NCBI GenBank assembly: GCA_964596645.1
Contig: CAZQVB010000023.1
Coordinates: 9,903 to 73,902 of the forward strand
Length of the DNA stretch: 64,000 bases
Reading direction: 5' to 3'
Source of the DNA: CAVQEK01 sp964596645
Lineage (GTDB): Bacteria > Bacteroidota > Bacteroidia > Cytophagales > Cyclobacteriaceae
Part shown: positions 17,335 through 25,518 of the stretch, one piece after another
How the letters are laid out: each line of letters begins with the position of its first letter
Position numbering within the stretch: the first letter of the stretch is position 1
Program-made: the position numbers and the translations under genes
Notes under the pieces: generated by a model
The model's database searches: none
The model's input: only the letters and a program-made list of their open reading frames with translations
What the model was told of the DNA's origin: nothing

Positions 17335-18800
17335 GCAACCGCTGGTATGGTAAGCAGAGATTAGGATTGATAGCAGGCCCCATGGCGTTTGCCCTCATCC
17401 AAATGCTGTCGTTTGATGGTCTGCCCGAAGCCGGTCAGGCCATACTTGCCTGCACGGCATGGGTCGCCATCTGGTGGATCACAGAGGCCGTGAACATGTC
17501 GGTAACCGCCCTGCTGCCAGTGGTACTTTTTCCACTCACAGGTGGCCTCGACGTCAAGACCACCACCACTACCTACTACAGCCCCATCATCATGTTGTTT
17601 CTGGGTGGCTTCATCATCGCCATTGCCATAGAGCGCTGGAACCTGCACCAGCGCATTGCCATGAACATCATTCGCTTGATTGGCACCAATGGCAACCGCA
17701 TTATTCTGGGCTTTATGGTGGCCACGGCATTTCTGTCGATGTGGATTTCCAACACCGCCACTGCCCTCATGATGCTGCCCATTGGCCTGGCCATAGCCAA
17801 AAAGCTGGGAGAATATCAGCCAGACAGCCTCCAGGCCGAGCACTTGCTCTTTAGCAAGTCGCTCATGTTGTCCATTGCCTACGGAGCATCCATCGGCGGC
17901 ATGGCCACACTCATCGGCACGCCCACCAACGCCATATTTTCGGCCATCAGCAGTGAGATGTTTCAGCAGGAGGTGTCGTTTGTGGCGTGGTTTTCTTTTG
18001 GCCTGCCCATCTCCATATTGCTTGTGGGCATTGCCTGGCTCTATCTCACCAAGGTAGCCTTCCGAACCCGCCTTTCTGGCGCCGAAAAGGCCAGGCTGGA
18101 AATAAAGCAGCAACTAAGGCTGCTGGGCGCCATGCGTTTTGAAGAAAAAGCCGTAGCTGTTGTCTTTGCCCTCACGGCCATGGCCTGGATCACGCGCTCC
18201 TTTGTGCTGGAGCGCCTGCTGCCAGGCATCGACGACACGGTGATCGCCATGGCTGGTGCACTGGTGCTTTTTGTGATACCGGCAAAAAACGAAAAGACTA
18301 CACTGATGAACTGGGCTACGGCGAGCAAACTGCCGTGGGGCATACTCATACTGTTTGGCGGCGGACTGGCCATAGCGGTGGGCTTTCAGCAGTCGGGCCT
18401 GGCAGTATGGCTCGGCGAGCTGTTGTCCGTGATGAACGCCCTGCCTTTTGCGCTGATCTTGTTTGCCGTATTGCTAATGGTGAACTTCTTTACCGAGATC
18501 ACCTCCAATGTGGCCACAGCAGCGGTAATAGTGCCGGTGTTGGCTGCTCTGTCGCAGTCGATCGATGTGCACCCGTTTGCCATGATGGCCGGCGCCAGCC
18601 TGGTGGCCTCGTGCGCCTTTATGCTGCCTGTAGCCACACCGCCCAATGCCATCGTATACAGCGCGAGCTACCTCACCATGAACGACATGGTGCGTGCAGG
18701 CTTCTGGATGAACCTGATCACCACCACCATACTCTTCCTTTGTATATACTTCCTCATGCCCCTGATATGGGGCATCGATTTATTATATTTTCCATTTTAA
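17331..18800 (+). CDS. SLC13/DASS family sodium-coupled dicarboxylate transporter
   Basis: This 489-aa inner-membrane protein has about 11-12 hydrophobic segments. It carries the two family signatures with Ser-Asn-Thr-type motifs, WISNTATALMMLP (about 139-151) and ITSNVATAAVIVP (about 385-397), which bind sodium and substrate in DASS transporters. The early segment WWITEAVNMSVTALLPVVLFP is also typical. The start is the ATG at 17331, overlapping the dehydrogenase stop by four bases (ATGA); a longer in-frame reading from 17151 lies inside the dehydrogenase gene and is rejected. The substrate is probably a C4-dicarboxylate such as malate, succinate or tartrate, matching the upstream enzyme. Confidence 0.92.
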   Translation: MSNRWYGKQRLGLIAGPMAFALIQMLSFDGLPEAGQAILACTAWVAIWWITEAVNMSVTALLPVVLFPLTGGLDVKTTTTTYYSPIIMLFLGGFIIAIAIERWNLHQRIAMNIIRLIGTNGNRIILGFMVATAFLSMWISNTATALMMLPIGLAIAKKLGEYQPDSLQAEHLLFSKSLMLSIAYGASIGGMATLIGTPTNAIFSAISSEMFQQEVSFVAWFSFGLPISILLVGIAWLYLTKVAFRTRLSGAEKARLEIKQQLRLLGAMRFEEKAVAVVFALTAMAWITRSFVLERLLPGIDDTVIAMAGALVLFVIPAKNEKTTLMNWATASKLPWGILILFGGGLAIAVGFQQSGLAVWLGELLSVMNALPFALILFAVLLMVNFFTEITSNVATAAVIVPVLAALSQSIDVHPFAMMAGASLVASCAFMLPVATPPNAIVYSASYLTMNDMVRAGFWMNLITTTILFLCIYFLMPLIWGIDLLYFPF

Positions 18801-18807
18801 CTAGATA

Positions 18808-18922
18808 GTAGACTGGTAGACTGGTAGATTAGTAGACTGGTAAAAGGTGGCTTATGGCTGGTTGATAGACCGGTGATTTCACCAATGTACCATTCCACGA
18901 ATTTACCAATCCACCAGTCTAC
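18808..18922. repeat. Self-complementary array of TAGACTGG-type repeats
   Basis: The left half (18808-18841) has three copies of TAGACTGG and one TAGATTAG copy in tandem. The right half (about 18882-18922) has the reverse complement in degenerate form, for example ACCAATCCACCAGTCTAC at 18905-18922. The two arms could form a long imperfect hairpin, or this may be a degenerate intergenic repeat family. It lies between the transporter gene and yfhO-like gene and contains no open frame. Confidence 0.7.
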
Positions 18923-19019
18923 GAATCCTGCGCCACGGTTAGTGAGTACACAAACCGCAGCAGAAATCCTTTCCAAACATTGACACTAACGGTCAACCTT
19001 TTTTAGGCATGGTCACTCC

Positions 19020-19047
19020 TTTCAGCTTTCAGCTTTGAGCTTTGAGC
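19020..19047. repeat. Four tandem 7-base repeats (TTTSAGC)
   Basis: Two copies of TTTCAGC are followed directly by two copies of TTTGAGC. The array lies about 30 bases upstream of the -7 box of the next gene. Similar short arrays often change copy number by slippage; a role here is not shown. Confidence 0.7.
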
Positions 19048-19076
19048 TACACCCCCCTGTTTTCGCACAAAATTAT

Positions 19077-19084
19077 TAGTTTTG
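19077..19084 (+). promoter_or_regulatory. Bacteroidota -7 box for the YfhO-like gene
   Basis: TAGTTTTG matches TAnnTTTG and lies 25 bases before the ATG at 19109. No well-placed TTG -33 element is seen. Confidence 0.4.
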
Positions 19085-19108
19085 CCCCGACCAATCCCAG
19101 CATTATTT

Positions 19109-21547
19109 ATGAGTTCAATACGCTTCAAGGCCGATGTGCTTCCGCATCTGATCGCGGTTATTGTCTTTCTGCTGCTTACCGCCATCATGTACCACCCCAT
19201 CCTTTTTGAAAATAAAACGCTCATTCAGAATGACATCAACCAGGGCCGGGGTGCTGCTTCTGAGCTGGTGGAACACCGGGAAAAGACGGGTGAAGAAGCC
19301 CTCTGGACCAACTCCATGTTCAGTGGTATGCCGGCCTACCTCATCAGCGTGCACTGGACGGGTGAGAAGTTTCTGAATATCGTGCAGGACATCATCACGC
19401 TGTATCTGCCGGGTATAGTACGGGAAAACCTGCTTGCCTTCGTCACCTTTTACATTTTGCTGCTGGCCTTTGGGGTAAATCCGTATCTGGCCATCGGCGG
19501 GGCCATTGCTTTCGGACTCAACACTTTCTACGTAGTCAGTATAGAAGCGGGGCATATGTGGAAGGTGCGCGCCATCGCTTATATGCCTCTGGTGCTGGCC
19601 GGTATACACCTTGTGTTTAGAGGAAAGCGACTGCTGGGTTTTATCCTCACCGCGCTGGCCCTGGCGCTGGAGATCAACGCCAACCACTTGCAGATCACTT
19701 ACTACCTTGCCCTGCTGGTGGGCATTTACGGCATCTCCCAACTGGTGTTTGCCCTTCAAAAGAATATGCTGTCGCAGTTTGCCGTGCATGTGGGTTTGCT
19801 CTTTGTAGCCGTGGCACTGGCCCTGGCGGTGAACCTGGGCAAAATATGGGCTACCGTAGAGTATGGTGATTATTCCATTCGTGGCCAGTCGGAGCTGCAA
19901 AGCGAAGATGTGGGCTCGGGGCTCGACCGCGACTACGCCTTCGCCTGGAGCAATGGTGTGGGCGAAACCTTCACGCTGCTGGTGCCGCATCTTTATGGCG
20001 GCGCCTCCGGCCTTTACCTGGGTGACGACTCCGAGCTGGCCGACTTGCTGCGGCGCAACAACTACCCTCCGGCACAAATAGAGCAGGCAGAGCGCGGACT
20101 ACTGGGCTATTGGGGCCCGCAGCCCTTTACCTCAGGCCCGGTGTACATCGGGGTCATCGCCATCATGCTGTTTATTTATGGTTTTCTGCTGCTGGGCCCG
20201 CAGATGCGCTGGTGGCTGCTGGCGGTGTTTGTCATTTCCATTATGCTGTCGTGGGGCAAAAATTTTGCTGCGCTGAACAACTTCCTGTTTGATGTGCTGC
20301 CCGGCTACAACAAATTTCGCGCTGTGACCATGACCATAGTGATGGCGCTGATCGCCATACCACTCATGGGCTTTGCCGGCTTGCAGAAGCTGCTCGAACA
20401 TGGCTGGAATCCCCGGGCAAAAAAGAACCTCTGGATAGCCCTGGGCATTACGGGTGGTATCGTCTTGCTCATTGCCCTGTTGGCCGACCCGCCTGCCATC
20501 GAGCAGGATGCCGTCATAGCCAATGCCGTGCAGGACGACCGAATATCCGTGGTGCGGTCTGACGCCATTCGCTCAATTATTTTTCTGGCTGTCGGTTTTT
20601 CCATATTCTTCTTTTGGCAAAAAGGTACGCTGAAGCCGATACCCGCCGTGGCTTTGGTGGCACTCATCATAGCCACCGATCTGCTGGCCGTAAACAAGCG
20701 TTACCTGAATGCAGACAACTTCACCAAACGCACTCAAAACAACTACCTGGCAAAAACGCCGGCCGACGAATACCTGGAACAAAATGCCGATGGGTTTTAC
20801 AGGGTTTTCGACTTGCAAAACCCGTTTAACCAGGCGCGTACCAGCAACTTCCACCAGTCCATAGGTGGCTATCACGGCGCCAAGATCAGGCGGTATCAGG
20901 ACTTGATCGATCAATACCTGGAGCCTGCACGACAACAGATTTTGGAAGATAAAGGCCTGAATGCTGCGAATACCAAAATACTCAGCATGCTGAACGCCCA
21001 ATATGTATTGGCCGGCTATCAGAAAGAGGCCGTGCTGCCCAACCCTTATGCCCTGGGCAATGCGTGGTTTGTAGAAAATATCCGCGAAGTGACTTCGCCT
21101 GATGAGGAGCTGGCAGCCCTGGCCAATATTGATCCTGCACGCACGGCCGTGGTCGATGTGTCGAAATTTGATGTAGACATATCGCCGGTAGAGGACAGTA
21201 CCGCCAGCATTGCTCTGGTCAGTTATCAACCCAACCACCTGGTGTATGAAGCGCAAAACAGCTTTCCGGCTGTGGCTGTATTTTCTGAGGTTTACTACCC
21301 CAACGGCTGGACGGCCACCATCGATGGTGAAGAAGTGGATGTGTTCAGGGCCAATTATATACTGCGGGCGCTGGAGGTGCCGGCCGGCACACACACCATT
21401 GAGTTTCGCTTCGAGCCGCGTGTGTATGCCGCAGGCAACAGCATATCGGGTATTGCCACAATACTTTTTCTTCTGATCATAGCAGGCGCATTGGTCAGGC
21501 TTTATCTTACAACGCGGACGACAAAGCGTACAGAAGACGAATTGTGA
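19109..21547 (+). CDS. YfhO-like giant membrane protein
   Basis: This 812-aa polytopic membrane protein has about 12-14 hydrophobic segments spread over residues 10-520 and in the last 40 residues, separated by a large extracytoplasmic domain (about 540-770). The layout matches the YfhO family, GT-C-like proteins that in Firmicutes help glycosylate teichoic acids. Bacteroidota members are long and uncharacterised. The late segment PNGWTATIDGEEVDVFRANY and the preceding FSEVYYP are typical of the family's C-terminal domain. Start choice: the ATG at 19109 fits the -7 box. It lies directly upstream of a surface-glycan gene cassette, so a role in glycan decoration of the cell surface is plausible. 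Confidence 0.8.
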   Translation: MSSIRFKADVLPHLIAVIVFLLLTAIMYHPILFENKTLIQNDINQGRGAASELVEHREKTGEEALWTNSMFSGMPAYLISVHWTGEKFLNIVQDIITLYLPGIVRENLLAFVTFYILLLAFGVNPYLAIGGAIAFGLNTFYVVSIEAGHMWKVRAIAYMPLVLAGIHLVFRGKRLLGFILTALALALEINANHLQITYYLALLVGIYGISQLVFALQKNMLSQFAVHVGLLFVAVALALAVNLGKIWATVEYGDYSIRGQSELQSEDVGSGLDRDYAFAWSNGVGETFTLLVPHLYGGASGLYLGDDSELADLLRRNNYPPAQIEQAERGLLGYWGPQPFTSGPVYIGVIAIMLFIYGFLLLGPQMRWWLLAVFVISIMLSWGKNFAALNNFLFDVLPGYNKFRAVTMTIVMALIAIPLMGFAGLQKLLEHGWNPRAKKNLWIALGITGGIVLLIALLADPPAIEQDAVIANAVQDDRISVVRSDAIRSIIFLAVGFSIFFFWQKGTLKPIPAVALVALIIATDLLAVNKRYLNADNFTKRTQNNYLAKTPADEYLEQNADGFYRVFDLQNPFNQARTSNFHQSIGGYHGAKIRRYQDLIDQYLEPARQQILEDKGLNAANTKILSMLNAQYVLAGYQKEAVLPNPYALGNAWFVENIREVTSPDEELAALANIDPARTAVVDVSKFDVDISPVEDSTASIALVSYQPNHLVYEAQNSFPAVAVFSEVYYPNGWTATIDGEEVDVFRANYILRALEVPAGTHTIEFRFEPRVYAAGNSISGIATILFLLIIAGALVRLYLTTRTTKRTEDEL

Positions 21548-21558
21548 TGATGCACCGG

Positions 21559-21598
21559 GTGCGCGCATTTTATTGCGCGGCACGCTCCTCATTTTTTT
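21559..21598 (+). terminator. Probable intrinsic terminator after the YfhO-like gene
   Basis: A GC-rich stem of nine pairs with one bulged G (21559-21567 with 21574-21583) and a 6-base loop is followed, nine bases on, by a run of seven T residues (21592-21598). It separates the YfhO-like gene from the AT-rich glycan cassette. Confidence 0.55.
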
Positions 21599-21612
21599 AT
21601 TGAAGAAGACAA

Positions 21613-22905
21613 TTGAAAAAAGTCCTGATCATAACTTACTATTGGCCACCCAGCGGCGGTGGCGGTGTACAGCGCTGGTTGAAGTTTGCCAAGTATTTAA
21701 CTGATTTTGGATGGATTCCTATTGTATTAACGCCCTCTAATGCCAGTGTTAAAGAAAAAGATTACACTTTAGACCAAGACGTTCATTCGCTAATTAAAGT
21801 CGTGAAAATACCCATCTGGGAACCTTATGGAGTTGCATCAAAGGTATTGGGATTTAATACTGTACCCAAACAGGGAATAGTAAGAAAAGATAAATCTTTA
21901 GCGACCAGTCTTTTGACTTGGCTCAGGGCCAACTTATTAATACCGGACACAAGAATATTTTGGAAAAAACAGGCTGTCAACGCAGCTTTAAAAATATTGA
22001 AAGAAGAAGATATTGATATACTAGTAACAACAGGACCACCCCATAGCATGCACTTAATTGGTCTTGATATTAAAAGAAAAATTAACATAAAATGGGTTTC
22101 CGATTTCAGAGATCCGTGGGCGGAATGGGATATTTTAGATGATCTAAAGCCTTCTAAATTAGCTAGAAAGATGCACCATAAATTAGAGAAAAAGGTTATT
22201 CAGAATTCAGATAAAGTTATAACAGTAAGCCAAACATGGGCTAATGACTTCTCAAAGAAACACAAAAAAAGAATTGAGGTGATCACAAATGGATTTGACA
22301 TTGAAGAGAATACCAAAAGAAATGACAGAGTGCCTAATCGATTTAGATTAAGTCATTTTGGTTTAATAAACCAATTCAGAAACCCACCTGTATTATGGAA
22401 TGCATTGGAAGAGTTGTGTACGTCAAGCAGTGATTTCTACAACAACTTTGAATTATTTTTAGGAGGCAATATTGATGAAAACACTCAATATGATATAGAG
22501 CAGTATGAATATTTAAAATCTAAAACCACGTTTGCAGGATATTTACCACATTCTACCTTGTCAGATCACTATGCAAAAACAGTGGTTTTTTTACTCCTCT
22601 CCAATAAAACAAAAAATTCAAAAGGTCACATACCCGGAAAGGTGTTTGAATATATTTCGCAAAGAAGGCCAATCCTAGCTTTCACTTCATCAGAGGGTGA
22701 TGCAGCACAAATAATTAGAAGTACAGATTCAGGATACATCCTCGACCAGAACAACAAGCAAGAAATAAAGGAGGCCATTCTGAAAATATACAAAGACTAC
22801 AAGTTGAAAAGATATGATCTTAAAGAAGAAAATATAAGTCAATACACCAGAAAAAACATTACAAAAAATTTAACCAAGCTCTTCAACGAGATCGTAAACA
22901 ATTAA
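21613..22905 (+). CDS. Glycosyltransferase family 4 protein
   Basis: This 430-aa cytoplasmic enzyme transfers a sugar from a nucleotide-sugar donor to a growing surface glycan. The N-terminus KKVLIITYYWPPSGGGGVQRW is typical of GT4 enzymes in Bacteroidota gene clusters. The acceptor-side motif SDFRDPWAEWD is near 162-172, and the donor-side motif GKVFEYISQRRPIL is near 336-350. Translation appears to begin at TTG: a stop lies four codons upstream in frame and no ATG gives the conserved N-terminus. Codons are strongly A/T-ended, unlike the genes on either side. It opens a four-gene cassette with short spacings. Confidence 0.88.
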   Translation: MKKVLIITYYWPPSGGGGVQRWLKFAKYLTDFGWIPIVLTPSNASVKEKDYTLDQDVHSLIKVVKIPIWEPYGVASKVLGFNTVPKQGIVRKDKSLATSLLTWLRANLLIPDTRIFWKKQAVNAALKILKEEDIDILVTTGPPHSMHLIGLDIKRKINIKWVSDFRDPWAEWDILDDLKPSKLARKMHHKLEKKVIQNSDKVITVSQTWANDFSKKHKKRIEVITNGFDIEENTKRNDRVPNRFRLSHFGLINQFRNPPVLWNALEELCTSSSDFYNNFELFLGGNIDENTQYDIEQYEYLKSKTTFAGYLPHSTLSDHYAKTVVFLLLSNKTKNSKGHIPGKVFEYISQRRPILAFTSSEGDAAQIIRSTDSGYILDQNNKQEIKEAILKIYKDYKLKRYDLKEENISQYTRKNITKNLTKLFNEIVNN

Positions 22906-22909
22906 TACC

Positions 22910-23755
22910 ATGTTTAAAAAACTTAAAAAATGGGCATTTATCATTAAGACAAAGGTAAACCACAACCGAACCATCAACTCGATAAATAAAAATAGTTATA
23001 ACGATGATATTATAAAATTAATTCGAGCTTTTGAACATCAAATAAAAAACACTTATAGCGATGATGAAAGAGAAGCTTTAGAGAAAATTAATTCACTGCG
23101 AGAACATCTTTTGACCAATCAAAAAACCATAAAATACAGGGAAATTGGAGGAGCAAAAGATCAGGGTAGTTTGCGAAATGAAATTGAAACGAACTTAGGA
23201 AGCATCTGCAGGAAAGCAGCCTCTCCCAAGAAGTGGTGTGAATTTCAATTTAGTTTAATCCGGCAGTTAAAACCAATTAAGTGTCTGGAGCTCGGAACAA
23301 ATCTCGGCATATCCGGCAGTTACATACTTTCAGCACTGGAACTAAATAAGAGCGGATTTCTGGTGACGCTGGAAGGTAATAGCCAGTTTGCAAAAATCGC
23401 TGCCACAAATATGCACAATCTTAATTTTAAGTCTTTTGAAGTTGTAGATGGGCTATTCATTGATACCCTACCAGCAATATTCGATAAACATAAAACATTC
23501 GACTACGTCTTCATTGATGGACACCATGATCGATATGCAACGATTGAATACTTCCAATTAATCAAACCCCATTTATCTAAAAATGCTGTTGTGATTTTTG
23601 ATGACATTAATTGGTCTACAGGCATGCAGGAAGCGTGGAGCGAAATAATCAGCGATCCAGGCGTTAGTCAAGTGATTGATTTTTACAAATCGGGTATTAT
23701 ATTTTACAATTCCCAAAACAAGGGTAAAGCCTTAAAACATAATCTAATTTTATAA
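22910..23755 (+). CDS. SAM-dependent methyltransferase (Methyltransf_24 type)
   Basis: This 281-aa protein has a basic, helical N-terminal third of unknown role and a class I methyltransferase domain from about residue 115. The SAM-binding motif is CLELGTNLGISGSYIL (about 124-139). Motif II-like TLEGN and the FDYVFIDGHHD segment (about 200-210) identify the O-methyltransferase-like Methyltransf_24 group, and VVIFDDINWS follows. It lies 4 bases after the first glycosyltransferase gene, so it probably methylates a sugar or carrier of the same surface glycan. AT-rich codon use matches its neighbours. Confidence 0.8.
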   Translation: MFKKLKKWAFIIKTKVNHNRTINSINKNSYNDDIIKLIRAFEHQIKNTYSDDEREALEKINSLREHLLTNQKTIKYREIGGAKDQGSLRNEIETNLGSICRKAASPKKWCEFQFSLIRQLKPIKCLELGTNLGISGSYILSALELNKSGFLVTLEGNSQFAKIAATNMHNLNFKSFEVVDGLFIDTLPAIFDKHKTFDYVFIDGHHDRYATIEYFQLIKPHLSKNAVVIFDDINWSTGMQEAWSEIISDPGVSQVIDFYKSGIIFYNSQNKGKALKHNLIL

Positions 23756-23771
23756 TTTACAATAATACGAT

Positions 23772-24974
23772 ATGGAAAGAGGCAACATTGCCATGTTTCT
23801 CGATCAGGATTTCCCCCCCGATATTCGGGTTGAAAAAGAAATCAAAACACTACAGGAAGCCGGATATGAAGTTAATCTTTTTGTTTTAGCATATCATAAA
23901 AGGATTAAGTTTGAAGAAGTAAGAGGCATAAAAATCTATCGAAATTTTGAAAACCTTTTTTTATACAAACTATCAGCCCTGGCATATACATTTCCTTTAT
24001 TCCATTATTTGGTAAGAAGAAAGATTCAATGGTCTGTTAAAGAACATAAACCTGATTTTTTACATGTTCATGACATGGTAATTGCACCATCTGTACTGGC
24101 CGTTGGTAAAAAATATCATATTCCTACCATTCTTGATTTGCATGAGAATCGTCCAGCGATTATGGAGCTTTATAAGCACGTCAATAAATTTCCTGGAAAT
24201 CTCTTGATTGATTTAAATGCGTGGAAAAAAGCACAATTGAAAATTCAACAGCAAGCTGACAGAGTAATATTAATTACAGAGGAAGCTAAAAGATATGCCT
24301 CAGAAAAAGAAGGCGTTGAACCCTCTAAAATATTTGTATTGCCCAACACTGTTAAGAAAAATTTTGAAAAAGAACTTGTCTCTTCACCGGAAATAGAATC
24401 ACGTTTTAACGATAAATTTTGCATTCTATATTTTGGTGACACGGCTCTTAGGCGTGGCACCGACACCATAATTGATGCAGTATTTATGCTAAAAAGTCGT
24501 ATTGAAAATATACATGCCATTATTGTTGGTAAGGGCAGTGAAGACGCGGTAATAAAGGAACAGGCCGAACGGCTCAACGTTTCCGATTCAATTTCTTTTG
24601 AAGGCTGGCAGGATGTAAAATTGCTCAAAGCCTATGCGCAAAGTTCCGCCATAGGGCTGTGCCCTTTTAAACGAAACTTGCATCACGACACCACATTTGC
24701 CAACAAGCTTTTTCAATTTATGGGTTTGGGTCTACCCGTCATTGTAAGTGACTGCCCCTCACAGGTCAACATCATAAAAAAATATGATTGCGGTTTAGTG
24801 TTTAAAGCCGAAGACGAACATGATTTAGCGGAGAAAATAGTCATGCTTTATCAGGACATTAATTTAGCAAAGAAACTGGGGCAAAACGGAAAAAAATGCA
24901 TTGAAATAGATTTAAATTGGGAAAGAACCTCCGAATCGTTGATCCATCTTTATGATTCATTAATCCACAACTAA
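23772..24974 (+). CDS. Glycosyltransferase family 4 protein
   Basis: This 400-aa GT4-type enzyme begins with NIAMFLDQDFPPDIRVEKE, a common start in GT4 proteins. It has the donor-binding half with ILYFGDTALRRGTDTIIDA (about 217-235), SISFEGWQDVKLLKAYAQ (about 273-290) and NKLFQFMGLGLPVIVSD (about 312-328), which includes the expected Glu/Gln-containing sugar-nucleotide loop. It is the third gene of the AT-rich cassette. Its stop overlaps the start of the next gene by one base (TAATG), so translation is probably coupled. Confidence 0.87.
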   Translation: MERGNIAMFLDQDFPPDIRVEKEIKTLQEAGYEVNLFVLAYHKRIKFEEVRGIKIYRNFENLFLYKLSALAYTFPLFHYLVRRKIQWSVKEHKPDFLHVHDMVIAPSVLAVGKKYHIPTILDLHENRPAIMELYKHVNKFPGNLLIDLNAWKKAQLKIQQQADRVILITEEAKRYASEKEGVEPSKIFVLPNTVKKNFEKELVSSPEIESRFNDKFCILYFGDTALRRGTDTIIDAVFMLKSRIENIHAIIVGKGSEDAVIKEQAERLNVSDSISFEGWQDVKLLKAYAQSSAIGLCPFKRNLHHDTTFANKLFQFMGLGLPVIVSDCPSQVNIIKKYDCGLVFKAEDEHDLAEKIVMLYQDINLAKKLGQNGKKCIEIDLNWERTSESLIHLYDSLIHN

Positions 24975-25507
24975 TGTCATTCGCTTCAGCTTACTATAAA
25001 ACCCATAACGATAGATTTCGAAAAACACTAGCTTTTGTTGAAAAACACATTTCGAAAGACGAAAAAATACTTGACCTGGGTATTCAAAACCCTCTCTCAG
25101 AAATACTGATAAAGGAGGGCTTTCAGGTGATAAACACGCAGGGAGAAGATTTGGACATGGATTTTGAAAGTGTAAAAGAAAATAGCGCTGATGTGTTAAC
25201 TGCCTTCGAAATTTTTGAGCACTTGCTTTCTCCGTTCAACGTAATTAAGGCGACTAATGCTAAAAAACTTATCGCTACAGTTCCTCTCAGATTATGGTTT
25301 GCTCCTTCATATCAAAATAAAAATGATAACAGAGACAGACATTTTCACGAGTTTGAAGATTGGCAATTTGACTGGTTGCTAAATAAAGCCGGATGGGTGA
25401 TAAAGGATACTGAAAAATGGGTTTCTCCCACCAAAATCACCGGCATTAGACCTTTGTTAAGAAATTTCACTCCAAGGCACTATGCTGTGTATGCCATTCG
25501 ACCCTAA
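24974..25507 (+). CDS. Small class I methyltransferase-like protein
   Basis: This 177-aa protein looks like a compact SAM-dependent methyltransferase. ILDLGIQNPLSEIL (about 33-46) stands where the Gly-rich motif I should be but has fewer glycines than normal. DVLTAFEIFEHLLSPFNVIK (about 74-93) matches the acidic/His motif of methyltransferases. LIATVPLRLWF and HFHEFEDWQFDWLLNKAGW are the usual C-terminal elements. The weak motif I suggests reduced or altered cofactor binding. It ends the AT-rich cassette, one base overlapping the previous gene and 11 bases before the flippase gene. The target is probably the same glycan. Confidence 0.7.
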   Translation: MSFASAYYKTHNDRFRKTLAFVEKHISKDEKILDLGIQNPLSEILIKEGFQVINTQGEDLDMDFESVKENSADVLTAFEIFEHLLSPFNVIKATNAKKLIATVPLRLWFAPSYQNKNDNRDRHFHEFEDWQFDWLLNKAGWVIKDTEKWVSPTKITGIRPLLRNFTPRHYAVYAIRP

Positions 25508-25518
25508 ATCATTTTAAG

